DNA of 64,000 nt from JAKASW01 sp963703365. GTDB lineage: Bacteria; Bacteroidota; Ignavibacteria; Kryptoniales; JAKASW01. Below the pieces are notes generated by a model that saw nothing but the letters and a program-made list of their open reading frames with translations, was not told the origin of the DNA and did no database searches. Position numbers and translations under genes: made by a program. The stretch is taken from assembly GCA_963703365.1 (NCBI GenBank), contig OY969815.1, positions 434,001 through 498,000 on the forward strand, read 5' to 3'. Positions 53,378-63,073 of this stretch are shown piece after piece (the first letter of the stretch is position 1; every line of letters begins with the position of its first letter).

Positions 53378-54571
53378 ATGAATGTTAGGGAAGAGCAATT
53401 GCAAAATCTTGAATTACGAATAGATAAAGTTAAAAACTCCTTTTTGAAGAAATTCGGACACGACCCGGAACCCATAATCATAAGTTCACCGGGTAGGATA
53501 AATCTTATCGGAGAACATACGGATTATAACGACGGTTTTGTTCTGCCTGCTGCAATAGACAGATACATCTATTTTGCCATTGCGCGCAGCGGTGGAACAA
53601 AATGCAGAATATATTCGGAGGACTTTGATCAACATATAGATTTTGACTTCAGCAAAATTGAAAAATCGAAATTGAGCTGGTCGAATTATCTTATCGGAGT
53701 TGTGGATCAATTTGCAAAAGCGGGGTACGGAATTGCGGATTTCAATTGTGTTTTCGGGGGTGATATTCCGGTGGGAGCTGGACTTTCGTCTTCTGCCGCA
53801 ATAGAAGCCGGGCTTGCATTCGGGTTGAATGAGATCTTTGATTTGAATATAGATCGGAAAACTCTTGCAAAGATGGCTCAGAAATCCGAGAACGAGTTCG
53901 TTGGCGTTCGATGTGGTATCATGGATCAATTCGCAAATCTTCTAAGCAAGGAAAAATCTGTTTTCAAGCTTGATTGTCGGTCGCTCGATTATGATTATCA
54001 CCCTTTTTCTGAAATTGCGCTGGAGTTTATCCTTTGTGATACACAGGTGAAGCACGAACTTGCATCGTCGGAATATAATTTGCGCAGACAGCAATGCGAA
54101 GACGGCGTAAGAAATATCTCAGCCCATGAGCATTCGGTAAAGAGCTTGCGTGATGTGAATTTCGGAATGTTAGATCGATATCAAAAAGAGCTTGATCCGA
54201 TTGTATATAAACGATGTCGTTATGTCCTTGAAGAAAACAAAAGGGTAGAAGCGGCGTGCACCTCGCTTGAGAGATCGGACTACTCGGATTTTGGAAGACT
54301 TCTTTATGAATCCCATGAGGGGCTTAGGAATGAATATCAGGTAAGCTGTGGAGAGCTTGATATACTTATCGATGGTGCGGCGAAGATAAACGGAGTTCTT
54401 GGTGCCCGAATGATGGGCGGCGGTTTCGGTGGATGCACGCTCAACCTTGTAGAGAAAAATGCCTCCAATGAATTCAAAATGATGATCCGTGAAGAGTATT
54501 TACAACATATTGGACAGGAGCCGAAGTTCTACGAATGCAATCTTGTCTCCGGGACAAAGATAATTGGATAA
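53378..54571 (+). CDS. galK: Galactokinase
   Basis: 397 residues, GHMP kinase. The galactokinase signature is SPGRINLIGEHTDYNDGFVL, the ATP loop is GDIPVGAGLSSSAAIEAG, and the third motif is GARMMGGGFGGCTLNLV. It phosphorylates galactose to galactose-1-phosphate (Leloir pathway). ATG 53378 or GTG 53375 are equally close. The end precedes galT by 4 nt, forming a galKT unit; galE and a transporter are not in the window. Confidence 0.94.
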   Translation: MNVREEQLQNLELRIDKVKNSFLKKFGHDPEPIIISSPGRINLIGEHTDYNDGFVLPAAIDRYIYFAIARSGGTKCRIYSEDFDQHIDFDFSKIEKSKLSWSNYLIGVVDQFAKAGYGIADFNCVFGGDIPVGAGLSSSAAIEAGLAFGLNEIFDLNIDRKTLAKMAQKSENEFVGVRCGIMDQFANLLSKEKSVFKLDCRSLDYDYHPFSEIALEFILCDTQVKHELASSEYNLRRQQCEDGVRNISAHEHSVKSLRDVNFGMLDRYQKELDPIVYKRCRYVLEENKRVEAACTSLERSDYSDFGRLLYESHEGLRNEYQVSCGELDILIDGAAKINGVLGARMMGGGFGGCTLNLVEKNASNEFKMMIREEYLQHIGQEPKFYECNLVSGTKIIG

Positions 54572-54575
54572 TGGA

Positions 54576-55622
54576 ATGAACAAAAAATTTCTGACTCGAA
54601 CCCATCGAAGATTAAACATCCTTACAGGTGAATGGATACTTGTATCGCCGGGCCGGTTGAAAAGACCGTGGTTAGGAAAAGTTGAGAAAGCTCCTTCGGC
54701 AGTTTTGCCGAAGTATGATCCGAAATGCTACTTGTGTCCCGGTAATGAGCGTGCAAATGGTGAAAAGAATCCCGACTATAAAAATACATTCGTGTTCGAT
54801 AACGACTTCAGTGCGTTGACATACAACACAGGGAGATTTATCATCAATGAAAATAATTTGTTACGAGCCGAAGGTGAACGGGGGATTTGTCGCGTCGTAT
54901 GTTTTTCTCCGCGGCATGATTTAACTCTCGCAGAGATGCGCGCAAAAGAAATCGGGGAAATTGTCGATGTGTGGAAAGACGAATACATTAGGTTAGGAAA
55001 ATTAGCCGATGTGAATTATGTCCAGATATTTGAAAATAAGGGTGAGTTGATGGGATGCAGTAACCCGCATCCTCATTGTCAAATCTGGGTGGAAGATTCA
55101 ATGCCGGTCGAGCCGGCAAAAGAAGCGAAGCAAATTGAAGAATATAGAAATCGCACTGGCAAATGTATCCTATGCGAGTACATCTCGTTGGAATTGAAAG
55201 AAAAGGATAGATTAGTTTTTGAAACCGAACGATTTGTTGTCGTGGTCCCTTTCTGGGCAGTGTGGCCATTTGAAGTAATGGTCGTTCCTAAGAATCATGC
55301 GTCGAGTCTTGTAGATATGACGAAAGCGGAGCGGGATGATTTTGCCCTTGCATTGAAGAAGATCGTGGTCCGTTATGACAATCTATTCGAAGTCTCATTT
55401 CCTTACTCATCGGGAATCCATCAGGCACCGACCGACGGAAAAAATCATGACGAGTGGCACCTTCACATGCATTTTTATCCGCCGCTGTTAAGATCAGCTT
55501 CAGTCAAGAAATTTATGGTCGGGTTTGAAATGCTCGCTAATCCTCAGCGTGACATAACACCTGAAACTGCCGCAGAAAAACTTCGTGAAATGTCAGAAGT
55601 CCATTACAAAAGTCAGAAGTAA
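54576..55622 (+). CDS. galT: Galactose-1-phosphate uridylyltransferase
   Basis: 348 residues. N-terminal NILTGEWILVSPGRLKRPW, the zinc-site CYLCPGNER, the active-site NPHPHCQIW (nucleophile His in His-Pro-His) and the C-terminal HLHMHFYPPL are all present. It exchanges UMP between UDP-glucose and galactose-1-phosphate. The last residues (HYKSQK) run into an AAGTCAGAAG-type low-complexity repeat. It follows galK by 4 nt. Confidence 0.95.
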   Translation: MNKKFLTRTHRRLNILTGEWILVSPGRLKRPWLGKVEKAPSAVLPKYDPKCYLCPGNERANGEKNPDYKNTFVFDNDFSALTYNTGRFIINENNLLRAEGERGICRVVCFSPRHDLTLAEMRAKEIGEIVDVWKDEYIRLGKLADVNYVQIFENKGELMGCSNPHPHCQIWVEDSMPVEPAKEAKQIEEYRNRTGKCILCEYISLELKEKDRLVFETERFVVVVPFWAVWPFEVMVVPKNHASSLVDMTKAERDDFALALKKIVVRYDNLFEVSFPYSSGIHQAPTDGKNHDEWHLHMHFYPPLLRSASVKKFMVGFEMLANPQRDITPETAAEKLREMSEVHYKSQK

Positions 55623-55725
55623 AAATTATGGTGATTTAGATTTAACTTTTAAATTGTGTTTTCGACCTTTGACTTTAGATCTTGTTTAAGATACCTATTC
55701 TCTTGAATGCAAAAGGCTCATGTTC

Positions 55726-55754
55726 TTGATTTTCTATTGCTTCACGACTATATT
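55726..55754 (+). promoter_or_regulatory. Sigma-70-like promoter of tRNA-Gly
   Basis: TTGATT (55726-55731), 17-nt spacer, TATATT (55749-55754); predicted start near 55761, a few bases before the tRNA. Confidence 0.6.
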
Positions 55755-55766
55755 TTTACATCTAAC

Positions 55767-55839
<73 letters not shown>

Positions 55840-55895
55840 CAACAGCGCATGATTCGATAACGTAAATTACGTTAAGCGTGTGAATTCTATAAGGT

Positions 55896-55967
55896 GGCGA
55901 CGTACCCAAGTGGTAAGGGAGAGGTCTGCAAAACCTTTATGCGGCGGTTCGAATCCGCCCGTCGCCT
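55896..55967 (+). tRNA. tRNA-Cys (GCA)
   Basis: 72 nt. Acceptor GGCGACG pairs with CGTCGCC; anticodon loop CTGCAAA giving GCA; T-loop TTCGAAT; discriminator T as usual for tRNA-Cys. CCA is not encoded. Probably co-transcribed with tRNA-Gly 56 nt upstream. Confidence 0.95.
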
Positions 55968-56036
55968 CACGTGATGCCCCCATCCTCTTGCCCTAAAGGG
56001 TTCCATTGAACCATCGTAACTAGCTGGAGATCATTT

Positions 56037-56720
56037 ATGAAAACCGTTTTGGTTGTCGATGACGAAAAAGACATCGTCCAACTTATTCGCTATAATCTTG
56101 AGCGTGAAGGCTTTAAGGTTGAATCTGCTTCGGACGGTAATGAAGCGTTGAAAAAAGCAAGCGACGTAAAACCGGATGTGATTCTACTCGATATCATGCT
56201 ACCAGGAAAAGATGGCTATGAAGTAATCAAGTCTTTGAATCAAAATGAGAGGACCGCGAGAATTCCCGTTATCTTTCTTACTGCTAAAAGCGCAGAGTTC
56301 GACGAAGTGTTAGGCCTTGAACTTGGCGCGGATGATTATATTGTCAAACCGATAAGCCCGCGCAAACTTATTTCCCGGATTCGCGCTGTGTTGAGGAGAG
56401 CAGAAGGGGTCAAGACAGAAGCAGGAAAAAACATCGACTATGGGAAAGTTGTAATCGACAGGGAAAGCTACATGGTTAAGATAAGCGGTGAGCAGATATT
56501 TTTCCCAAGAAAGGAATTTGAGATTCTCTACTATCTCGCCTCTCACGAGGGAAAAGTGATTTCTCGTGAAACGCTGCTGAGCAGAATATGGGGCACTGAT
56601 GTTTATGTCGGCGATAGAACAATTGACGTGCATATCAGGAAAATCAGAGAGAAGCTTGGTGAACAAGCGGAGATGATTGAGACGATTAAAGGTGTCGGTT
56701 ACAAGTTTAAGGCAGAATGA
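56037..56720 (+). CDS. phoB: PhoB-type response regulator
   Basis: 227 residues. The receiver has VVDDEKD, phosphoacceptor Asp52 in LLDIMLPGKDGYE, and VKPISPRKLISRI. The winged-helix domain has FPRKEFEILYYLASHEGKVISRE and RTIDVHIRKIREKLG. With a PhoR-type kinase and phoU next to it, it most likely controls the phosphate-starvation regulon. Its stop overlaps the kinase start (ATGA). Confidence 0.88.
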   Translation: MKTVLVVDDEKDIVQLIRYNLEREGFKVESASDGNEALKKASDVKPDVILLDIMLPGKDGYEVIKSLNQNERTARIPVIFLTAKSAEFDEVLGLELGADDYIVKPISPRKLISRIRAVLRRAEGVKTEAGKNIDYGKVVIDRESYMVKISGEQIFFPRKEFEILYYLASHEGKVISRETLLSRIWGTDVYVGDRTIDVHIRKIREKLGEQAEMIETIKGVGYKFKAE

Positions 56721-57790
56721 GTAATCTTTTTTCGTCTTATAAATTAAAAATTATCGTCGCGGTTTTATTGGGAATATTTATCTATACTATCCTTTTGCTT
56801 GTAGAGGAAGGCTTTTCGTTAAGGATTTCGTTCAGTGAAGAGCACCTTGTGGTCACTGGAATTGTCAGCACTATTCTTTTTTATATCTTCGAAGAAGTTT
56901 TCTTTGTATACAGTAAACGACAGACAAAAATTCTGAGCACCATACTCGATGCACTCCAACGCATCAGTGCCGGTGACTTATCCGTCCAGCTTCCTGAAAC
57001 CGGTTCGGCCGAACTAAAGCGAGTTAGCGAGCTAACTAATCAAATAGTCGGCAATCTTAAAAAAGATATTGCGAAACTTGAGAAATTGGAAAGAGTGAGA
57101 AGCGAATTCCTGGCAAATGTTTCTCACGAACTTCGCACGCCAATCTTCAGTATCCAAGGGTTTATCGAAACACTTATTGACGGCGCGATTGACGATCCGA
57201 AGGTTAACAGAGATTTCTTGCAAAAAGCTTATGAACATTCGGATCGGTTAAATATTCTCTTGAATGATTTGATAGAGATCTCGCGAATAGAGAGCGGCGA
57301 GATGAGAATGAGTTTCAGATATTTTGACATCGCGGAATTTTTGAAAAGCGTCATAGAGGAAATGAGAATCAAGGCAGAAAAGAAATCTCTGGAAATTATT
57401 TGCGATTTAAATTCGTCCGCACAGATTCCGGGGGAACATGAGGTGCTCGTGCTCGGCGACAAAGAGAGATTGAGACAAGTTTTTTATAATTTGATAGACA
57501 ACTCGATAAAATATACGGACAGTGGTGGAAAAATTTATGTCGGGTTTGCCGAGCTGCCGAATCACGTGAGAGTTTTTGTGAGAGACAATGGATGCGGAAT
57601 AGGGGAAGAACACATTACGAGAATTTTCGAAAGATTTTATAGAGTTGACAAGGACAGAAGTCGCAGCGTTGGTGGAACGGGACTTGGGCTTGCCATTGTT
57701 AAACATATTGTCGAGGCACATAAAAGCAAAGTCGAAGTCAAAAGCGAGCTCGAAAAGGGTTCGGAGTTCAGTTTTATTTTGAAAAGCTGA
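56717..57790 (+). CDS. phoR: PhoR-type sensor histidine kinase
   Basis: 357 residues. Two membrane helices (about 10-29 and 45-65) with only a short loop between, a HAMP-like linker (ISAGDLSVQLPETGSAELKR), the phosphoacceptor domain FLANVSHELRTPIFSIQGF (His137), and an ATPase domain with NLIDNSIKYTDSGG, DNGCGIG and GTGLGLAIVKHIVEAH. The near lack of a periplasmic sensor fits PhoR, which senses through the Pst transporter/PhoU. It is translationally coupled to phoB and 49 nt before phoU. Confidence 0.87.
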   Translation: MSNLFSSYKLKIIVAVLLGIFIYTILLLVEEGFSLRISFSEEHLVVTGIVSTILFYIFEEVFFVYSKRQTKILSTILDALQRISAGDLSVQLPETGSAELKRVSELTNQIVGNLKKDIAKLEKLERVRSEFLANVSHELRTPIFSIQGFIETLIDGAIDDPKVNRDFLQKAYEHSDRLNILLNDLIEISRIESGEMRMSFRYFDIAEFLKSVIEEMRIKAEKKSLEIICDLNSSAQIPGEHEVLVLGDKERLRQVFYNLIDNSIKYTDSGGKIYVGFAELPNHVRVFVRDNGCGIGEEHITRIFERFYRVDKDRSRSVGGTGLGLAIVKHIVEAHKSKVEVKSELEKGSEFSFILKS

Positions 57791-57839
57791 TATTGATCCA
57801 TAAAATACAAAACTTACTATAGTTTGAAGGAGGAAGCAA

Positions 57840-58505
57840 ATGCACAGACATTTTGAGGATGTACTCGAAGATCTGAGGTCTAATTTGATAAAGATGGGAA
57901 GTCTTGTCGATGAACAATTAAATATGGCTTTCCGGGCATTGGATAATGGAGACCTGAAGGAAACTGAGAAAGTCTATGAAAGCGAGAAAAAAGTAAACGA
58001 ATTTGACAACTTGTTGGACAAACAGGTTGACGAGATCATGGCACTCGAACAGCCCGTTGCAGGCGACTTGCGTTTGGTAGTTTCCGCAATAAAGATGAAT
58101 CACGAACTTGAGAGAATCGGCGATGTGGCGGTTAATATTGCTCAGCGTGTAAAACCTCTTATGAATCATCAGGAACTTGTTCGCAAGGCCAAGGTACTTG
58201 AGATGGGGGACGTTGCTCGCAAGATGGTGCATGATAGTCTTGATGCGTTTATACATGGCGATGCGGAATTAGCGCGCAGGATATGCAAGGAAGACGACGT
58301 GGTTGACGAGATGAATCGGATGAAATTCCAGTTTGTCATAGAAGAAATGGAGAAGAATCCGAATTTGATCGAGCCGGGTGCGCACTTGATCGTTGGCTTG
58401 AAACACATCGAGCGAATTGCCGATCATGCGACAAATATAGCAGAGGACGTCGTATTTCTCGTTGATGCAAAAGTAATAAAACACCACGCGGCTGATAACG
58501 GTTAA
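57840..58505 (+). CDS. phoU: Phosphate signalling protein PhoU
   Basis: 221 residues: two three-helix PhoU repeats, with metal-binding E/DxxxD segments (for example VNEFDNLLDKQVDEIMA and VVDEMNRMKFQFVIEEM) and the HELERIGDVAVNIAQR / HIERIADHATNIAED pair that defines the family. It damps PhoR signalling and Pst uptake when phosphate is ample. GAAGGAGGAAGC precedes the ATG. pst transporter genes are not in the window. Confidence 0.93.
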   Translation: MHRHFEDVLEDLRSNLIKMGSLVDEQLNMAFRALDNGDLKETEKVYESEKKVNEFDNLLDKQVDEIMALEQPVAGDLRLVVSAIKMNHELERIGDVAVNIAQRVKPLMNHQELVRKAKVLEMGDVARKMVHDSLDAFIHGDAELARRICKEDDVVDEMNRMKFQFVIEEMEKNPNLIEPGAHLIVGLKHIERIADHATNIAEDVVFLVDAKVIKHHAADNG

Positions 58506-58589
58506 ATTCTTCTTTAAAGAATATAGGCAGTCGTTTATTGCTATTGATATTTTGGTTTTATAACTTAGAGCAAATCGTGCAGAGGAAGA

Positions 58590-60656
58590 ATGTTGTTTAA
58601 GAAAACTCAAAACATCAGACCTACAATGTCGGCAGCCTCTGATGGCTCGAGGCAGGAAATAGCGGCTCATCTACGGGCGGCTGATAAGAGTATAAAAGAA
58701 GGAAACTTAGCAGAAGCTAAGGAGGAACTCGATGAGGTAAGGGCTTTGGAACCGAATAACGTATATGCGTTAGCATTGGAGGAGCGCAGGCAGGCTCTTG
58801 AAAATGCCGCTAAGAAGCAGTCGGCGGAGCAAGAATCCGAGAAAATTCCCGAAACAATTCCTGTAGAAGCAGCCATCGAAGGAGAGAAACCCCCGCCGCT
58901 GCCGGAACCACGAATCGATGAAGAATCCATAAGAGTTGAGATTGAGAAGAGGCTTGAGAGTGAATATAAAAAAAGATTCACTGATGAAATAAGGAAAGCA
59001 GAACAACGAATATCCGAAGCTCTTAAGAAAGAACGCGAGTGGCAGGATGCTGAACGCGCTTCATTGATTGCCAATCTCGAAAAAGAAAAGGAGAAGTTCA
59101 GAAAAGAGATCGAGAAAGAATCAAAGCGCCAATTCGAAACTGAGGTTGGGAAAATGGAAGCGAGTTTCCGGCAGCAGCTTGCTGCCGAACGAAAGAAGGC
59201 AGAAGAGGGAACTCGTGCCGAGATGAGCGCACTATATGAAAAGTCGATGCTCGAATTGAAAGAGGCAGCTGTCAGGGAAAAACATGGGCTGTTAGAAAAA
59301 GAACGAAACGCCATTGATGAAAGCAAGAAGAAGGTGGAAGATGAGTTTCAAAAACAGCTTTCGGTTGAGATGGCAAAAGTAAAAGCTTCGACGATTGCAG
59401 AGCAACAAAAAGAGCGAGAAAATCTTCTCGATGCTACTAGAGCAAGACTTCAAAAAGAGTTTGAAGAGAAGTTAGAAGCGGATAAGAAACGAATTGAAGA
59501 ACAGATTAAGTCGCAGCAGGGCGATCTTGAAAAGCATTATGAAGAACGATACAGGAAGTTGGAAGCTGAAAACCAAAGTGAGCTTAGAAAACGTCTTGAG
59601 GAAATAAACAACAACGAGAAGAAGGAGCTTGACCGCAGGCGCAGTGAAATGCAGGAACAGTTCGAGGCCGAATATAATGCTAGGCTTGCGGCTGAACTTG
59701 CCGCTCAACGGGTGAAGATTGAAGAGCAGGTGGAGAAAGAGCTGAAAGAACGCCACGCCAAAATTGAAGATGACAGAAAGAAATTTGTAGAAGAAGAGCA
59801 GTGGAAACTTGCCGAAGCCCGCTCAGCAATTAATGTGGATATGGAGAAGGAACTTGATAGAAGAGTTGCAGAGATAAAGAGTTCCATGGCGGCAGTCTAT
59901 GAAGAGAAATTAAAATTTCTCGGGGTTAAGTTACCGGATACCCGCGAAGAAAAGCTTCGTATCTATATGACGCGATTGAGAGAAGCTTGGGATTCTCCAC
60001 CCGTCACTTCCGAAACGGCACGGGAACTTATGCAGATGCGAGACATTTTCGGGTTGTCTTTTGATGATCATCTCCAGTGCGAAGGCGAAATCAGGCTTCA
60101 GGTTTACGTTACCGAGGTTGAAAAGGAGATTCGGAAAGGACGGATAAGGTCGAACGATGAAAGCAGTCTTGAAGGCTTGAAACGCAAATTCCAGATAACT
60201 TCTGAAGAGTCGGTCAAAGTTGAACCACATGTGCTTGCCGCGTTCCAGCGTGCAACCACGAAAGCGGTAATTCTCGTAGTTGACGATGAGGTTGGGTTTT
60301 TGGAAAGTGTAAAAGCCGTTCTCGAAGGGTTCGGATACGGCGTGCTGACGACACAGAGCCCAAATGAAGCTATGAAACTTCTCGAGACCACGAGTGTCGA
60401 TATGATTATTTCCGATGTTATGTTCTCGGGAACTGATGGTGACGGCTTCTCATTTTACGAGAAGATACAGAAAGTTCCACGTTTGAAAAAGGTGCCGTTC
60501 ATTTTAATGAGCGGGCTGCACGAGAGCTTTTTCATTCGAACTGGAGTTCAGCTTGGCGTTGACAATTACCTGACAAAGCCAATCGATCCCGACATGCTTG
60601 CGGCAGTTATCGAAGGCAAGCTGAAGAAATACAAGTCGCTGAGAGAAAGCGACTAA
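58590..60656 (+). CDS. Long coiled-coil protein with C-terminal receiver domain
   Basis: 688 residues. The N-terminus (25-75) has a TPR-like helical repeat (LRAADKSIKEGNLAEAKEEL). Residues about 95-470 are an almost unbroken Glu/Lys/Arg/Ala coiled coil. After a helical linker, the C-terminal receiver (559-688) has VVDDE, phosphoacceptor Asp609 in MIISDVMFSGTDGDG, Ser in LMSG and Lys663 in YLTKPIDPD. No output domain follows. GAGGAAGA precedes the ATG. It stands 84 nt after phoU and may be phosphorylated by the adjacent kinase or a distant one. The role is unknown; scaffolding or polar localisation is a guess. Confidence 0.75.
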   Translation: MLFKKTQNIRPTMSAASDGSRQEIAAHLRAADKSIKEGNLAEAKEELDEVRALEPNNVYALALEERRQALENAAKKQSAEQESEKIPETIPVEAAIEGEKPPPLPEPRIDEESIRVEIEKRLESEYKKRFTDEIRKAEQRISEALKKEREWQDAERASLIANLEKEKEKFRKEIEKESKRQFETEVGKMEASFRQQLAAERKKAEEGTRAEMSALYEKSMLELKEAAVREKHGLLEKERNAIDESKKKVEDEFQKQLSVEMAKVKASTIAEQQKERENLLDATRARLQKEFEEKLEADKKRIEEQIKSQQGDLEKHYEERYRKLEAENQSELRKRLEEINNNEKKELDRRRSEMQEQFEAEYNARLAAELAAQRVKIEEQVEKELKERHAKIEDDRKKFVEEEQWKLAEARSAINVDMEKELDRRVAEIKSSMAAVYEEKLKFLGVKLPDTREEKLRIYMTRLREAWDSPPVTSETARELMQMRDIFGLSFDDHLQCEGEIRLQVYVTEVEKEIRKGRIRSNDESSLEGLKRKFQITSEESVKVEPHVLAAFQRATTKAVILVVDDEVGFLESVKAVLEGFGYGVLTTQSPNEAMKLLETTSVDMIISDVMFSGTDGDGFSFYEKIQKVPRLKKVPFILMSGLHESFFIRTGVQLGVDNYLTKPIDPDMLAAVIEGKLKKYKSLRESD

Positions 60657-60682
60657 GTCGCGCTCTCGGTTTGCACAGTTTT

Positions 60683-62953
60683 TTAATCTCTCCAAAGATA
60701 TTGCAGCTTGATGAAATATTGACGGGCTGTCAATTTAGTTCCGTATTCTTCCCCATATTTTTCAAAACTGTGAGTGGAGCCAGCGTAGAAAATTGTGAAC
60801 GGGTTCAGTTTGAAACTGAATAACGGATCGATCTCGATCACTTTTGCGAATTGGTCGTATTGTCCTATTAATCTAACGAACACCTTGTCATTGAATTGGT
60901 ATATTGAAGATATTCTTCCGATGTACCCATCGTAAAACAGGTTACCTCCGACAATATTTGACAGTCTTGATCTCGAGTAATCAATTGTTGCGGATAGCCT
61001 GTCGGTAGGTCTCAGGATGATTTCTGCATTGATGCTGTGGCCGCGGCCAAGTTCTGCTGTGGTTGCATCTCCGCGGTATATGAACCTTCCTAATGATGCT
61101 GAGAGTGAAATGGTCGCGGCGCTGACGGGACGCGCGTACAGATTAAAATTCCATCTATGCACTCCGGTGAAATTGACTGAGTGGAACAGTTCATCATTCA
61201 CGGCGAGATAGTTGACCGACAGTTGAGTCTGGCCTTTCAATTGCGTAAAGATTGTTGGAACAACCCATCGTTCCTTCCTTGAATTGGTGTAATCGAAATG
61301 CAGGAAAGAATCTAAATCGAGTCCCCACCAATCCATCAATGACGAGTTAGGGTAGAATTGGACGGTATGCTCCATCTCAAGTGTTCTCAAGTCATTTAAC
61401 GGGACGTAGCCATCTTCCGCCTGGAATGTAGGGGAGAAGTCCCTGTATGTGAATCTGAAACTGTACGTCCTGGCATCGCGTCTCATTTCAGCGAGCAGCG
61501 CGGTCCCGTCATATTCCTGTCCGTCGAACGCTTTCGTGAATCTTGTAGTACCGAAATGTGTACTGTCGGAAATCATGCTTGTGTCGTTCAGCTCTCTTGT
61601 GTTGGAGAAAAGCACCTGTCCGTCAAAAGTATAGTTTCCACCGAAGAATAGATTCCAATCAGGGCCAACGACGTAATTGTGGGCGTCAATCAAGTCTCTC
61701 GCAGTTCCCAGTACTCCAAGGAACGACTGTGTCCCGAAATCGTACTTTGCCCGAATAATATTTGAGAATGACCTGTGTGAGCTTGAAATAGTTGTGTTCC
61801 CATTATTATCCGAGACGCTTCCTTCCTCGGCTGCAATGATAAACGGCGAGTTTCTGTCTTCGGCGCCAAGATAAGCAAATGATAGATTCCCGTTTCTCTC
61901 TATCACCTTGGCTGCTCCGAGAGGATTGCTTATCATTCGGGAGTAGTAAGACTGAATGGATGTGGTAAGCAGATCGTTTCCTTCCATGAAGAAGGGGCGC
62001 TTCTCTGCATAAAAGATTGCAGAGGTTGTGTTCACGCTTATTTGAGTTGCATCCGATTCCACTTGACTGAAATCGGGATTTGCAACTCCTTCAATTCCAA
62101 GGCTCGGGTTTGGTGAGTATTTTAAGCCGAGGCCGACTCGTCCCTGCACATTACCGTTTGTAAATCCTGAGGTGGGGTCAGTATTATCATTGATATTGTC
62201 ACTCTTGAATCCCATTACATACGGCAGCAATTCTACGTTGGCTGTGGACTGCAGCCCCTCAAGGCCTTCAAGAATTCCTCCCTGGCACAGGAGGCAAGGG
62301 TCGTTGAGGTTTAGTTTTACCCATGAATACTGGTAGCGGCTTTCTCTTGGCAAATTTCTCAAGAGGTCCAAGCTCCAATTCTGAACTTTCAAAGCTGGAA
62401 ACCGCAGGCTCTTGAAGGGCAGAGCCATCTCCACGATATAACCGCTGTCGTTGACTGCTCCCGCCGAATACCAGACGACGTCGAAGTTTGCATCTTCGTT
62501 ATTTCCGGTCCTCATAAGGTCTCCCTGGATTCCGTAAGGATTCACAAAAAACTCATAGGCTTTCTGGTGATCCGTATAAGTGTCAAGGATAATACCCACG
62601 AAATCATCGTCGAAGATGTTATCCCTGTCGGTAACGTGCGCTCTGATCTGCGAAGGATCAGTATCATGACAAATAAATGCCAAATAAAGAGACGCGGTGT
62701 CATAAAGCATTAACACGGTTGTCTTTTGTTTGGCGGGCAGATCATTCCCCGGTTGTACTTCGTAATCGAGCGTGACTCCCGGGGCTAATTTCCAGTGTGG
62801 ATCCGAAAGCATGCCGTCAAGTTTTATGTGGCCGCTTATTCTGACGGCTTTTATGACATATCTAGTTTGATTAGTCGAATCAACTGAGGCATTGGCCAAC
62901 AACGGGATATAAACTACGATAGCAAGTGTAAGGTGTAGAAATAAGGTTCTCAC
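60683..62953 (-). CDS. DUF5916-type outer-membrane protein with CBM9-like N-terminal domain
   Basis: 756 residues. A signal peptide is followed by a CBM9-like sandwich (about 30-220): RISGHIKLDGMLSDPHWKLA, LYLAFICHDTDPSQIRAHVT and WYSAGAVNDSGYIVEMALPFKSLRF. The rest is beta-strand rich and ends in KLQYLWRD, with the YAEKRPFFMEGNDLL segment common to this family. This is the arrangement annotated as carbohydrate-binding family 9 / DUF5916 proteins of Bacteroidetes and relatives. The C-terminal part is probably an outer-membrane barrel. The ligand is unknown. It is convergent with the coiled-coil receiver gene. Confidence 0.78.
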   Translation of the reverse strand: MRTLFLHLTLAIVVYIPLLANASVDSTNQTRYVIKAVRISGHIKLDGMLSDPHWKLAPGVTLDYEVQPGNDLPAKQKTTVLMLYDTASLYLAFICHDTDPSQIRAHVTDRDNIFDDDFVGIILDTYTDHQKAYEFFVNPYGIQGDLMRTGNNEDANFDVVWYSAGAVNDSGYIVEMALPFKSLRFPALKVQNWSLDLLRNLPRESRYQYSWVKLNLNDPCLLCQGGILEGLEGLQSTANVELLPYVMGFKSDNINDNTDPTSGFTNGNVQGRVGLGLKYSPNPSLGIEGVANPDFSQVESDATQISVNTTSAIFYAEKRPFFMEGNDLLTTSIQSYYSRMISNPLGAAKVIERNGNLSFAYLGAEDRNSPFIIAAEEGSVSDNNGNTTISSSHRSFSNIIRAKYDFGTQSFLGVLGTARDLIDAHNYVVGPDWNLFFGGNYTFDGQVLFSNTRELNDTSMISDSTHFGTTRFTKAFDGQEYDGTALLAEMRRDARTYSFRFTYRDFSPTFQAEDGYVPLNDLRTLEMEHTVQFYPNSSLMDWWGLDLDSFLHFDYTNSRKERWVVPTIFTQLKGQTQLSVNYLAVNDELFHSVNFTGVHRWNFNLYARPVSAATISLSASLGRFIYRGDATTAELGRGHSINAEIILRPTDRLSATIDYSRSRLSNIVGGNLFYDGYIGRISSIYQFNDKVFVRLIGQYDQFAKVIEIDPLFSFKLNPFTIFYAGSTHSFEKYGEEYGTKLTARQYFIKLQYLWRD

Positions 62954-63073
62954 TGCATCGGTCTCCTTTGAGAAAGGATACGGCTGTCCGGCAAAATCGT
63001 TACACCCTGGCTGATAGAAGGAATAGTCTGATCTGCTGGTAAAAGTCAGCCGATGATCGGATTGTCCTTTGAC

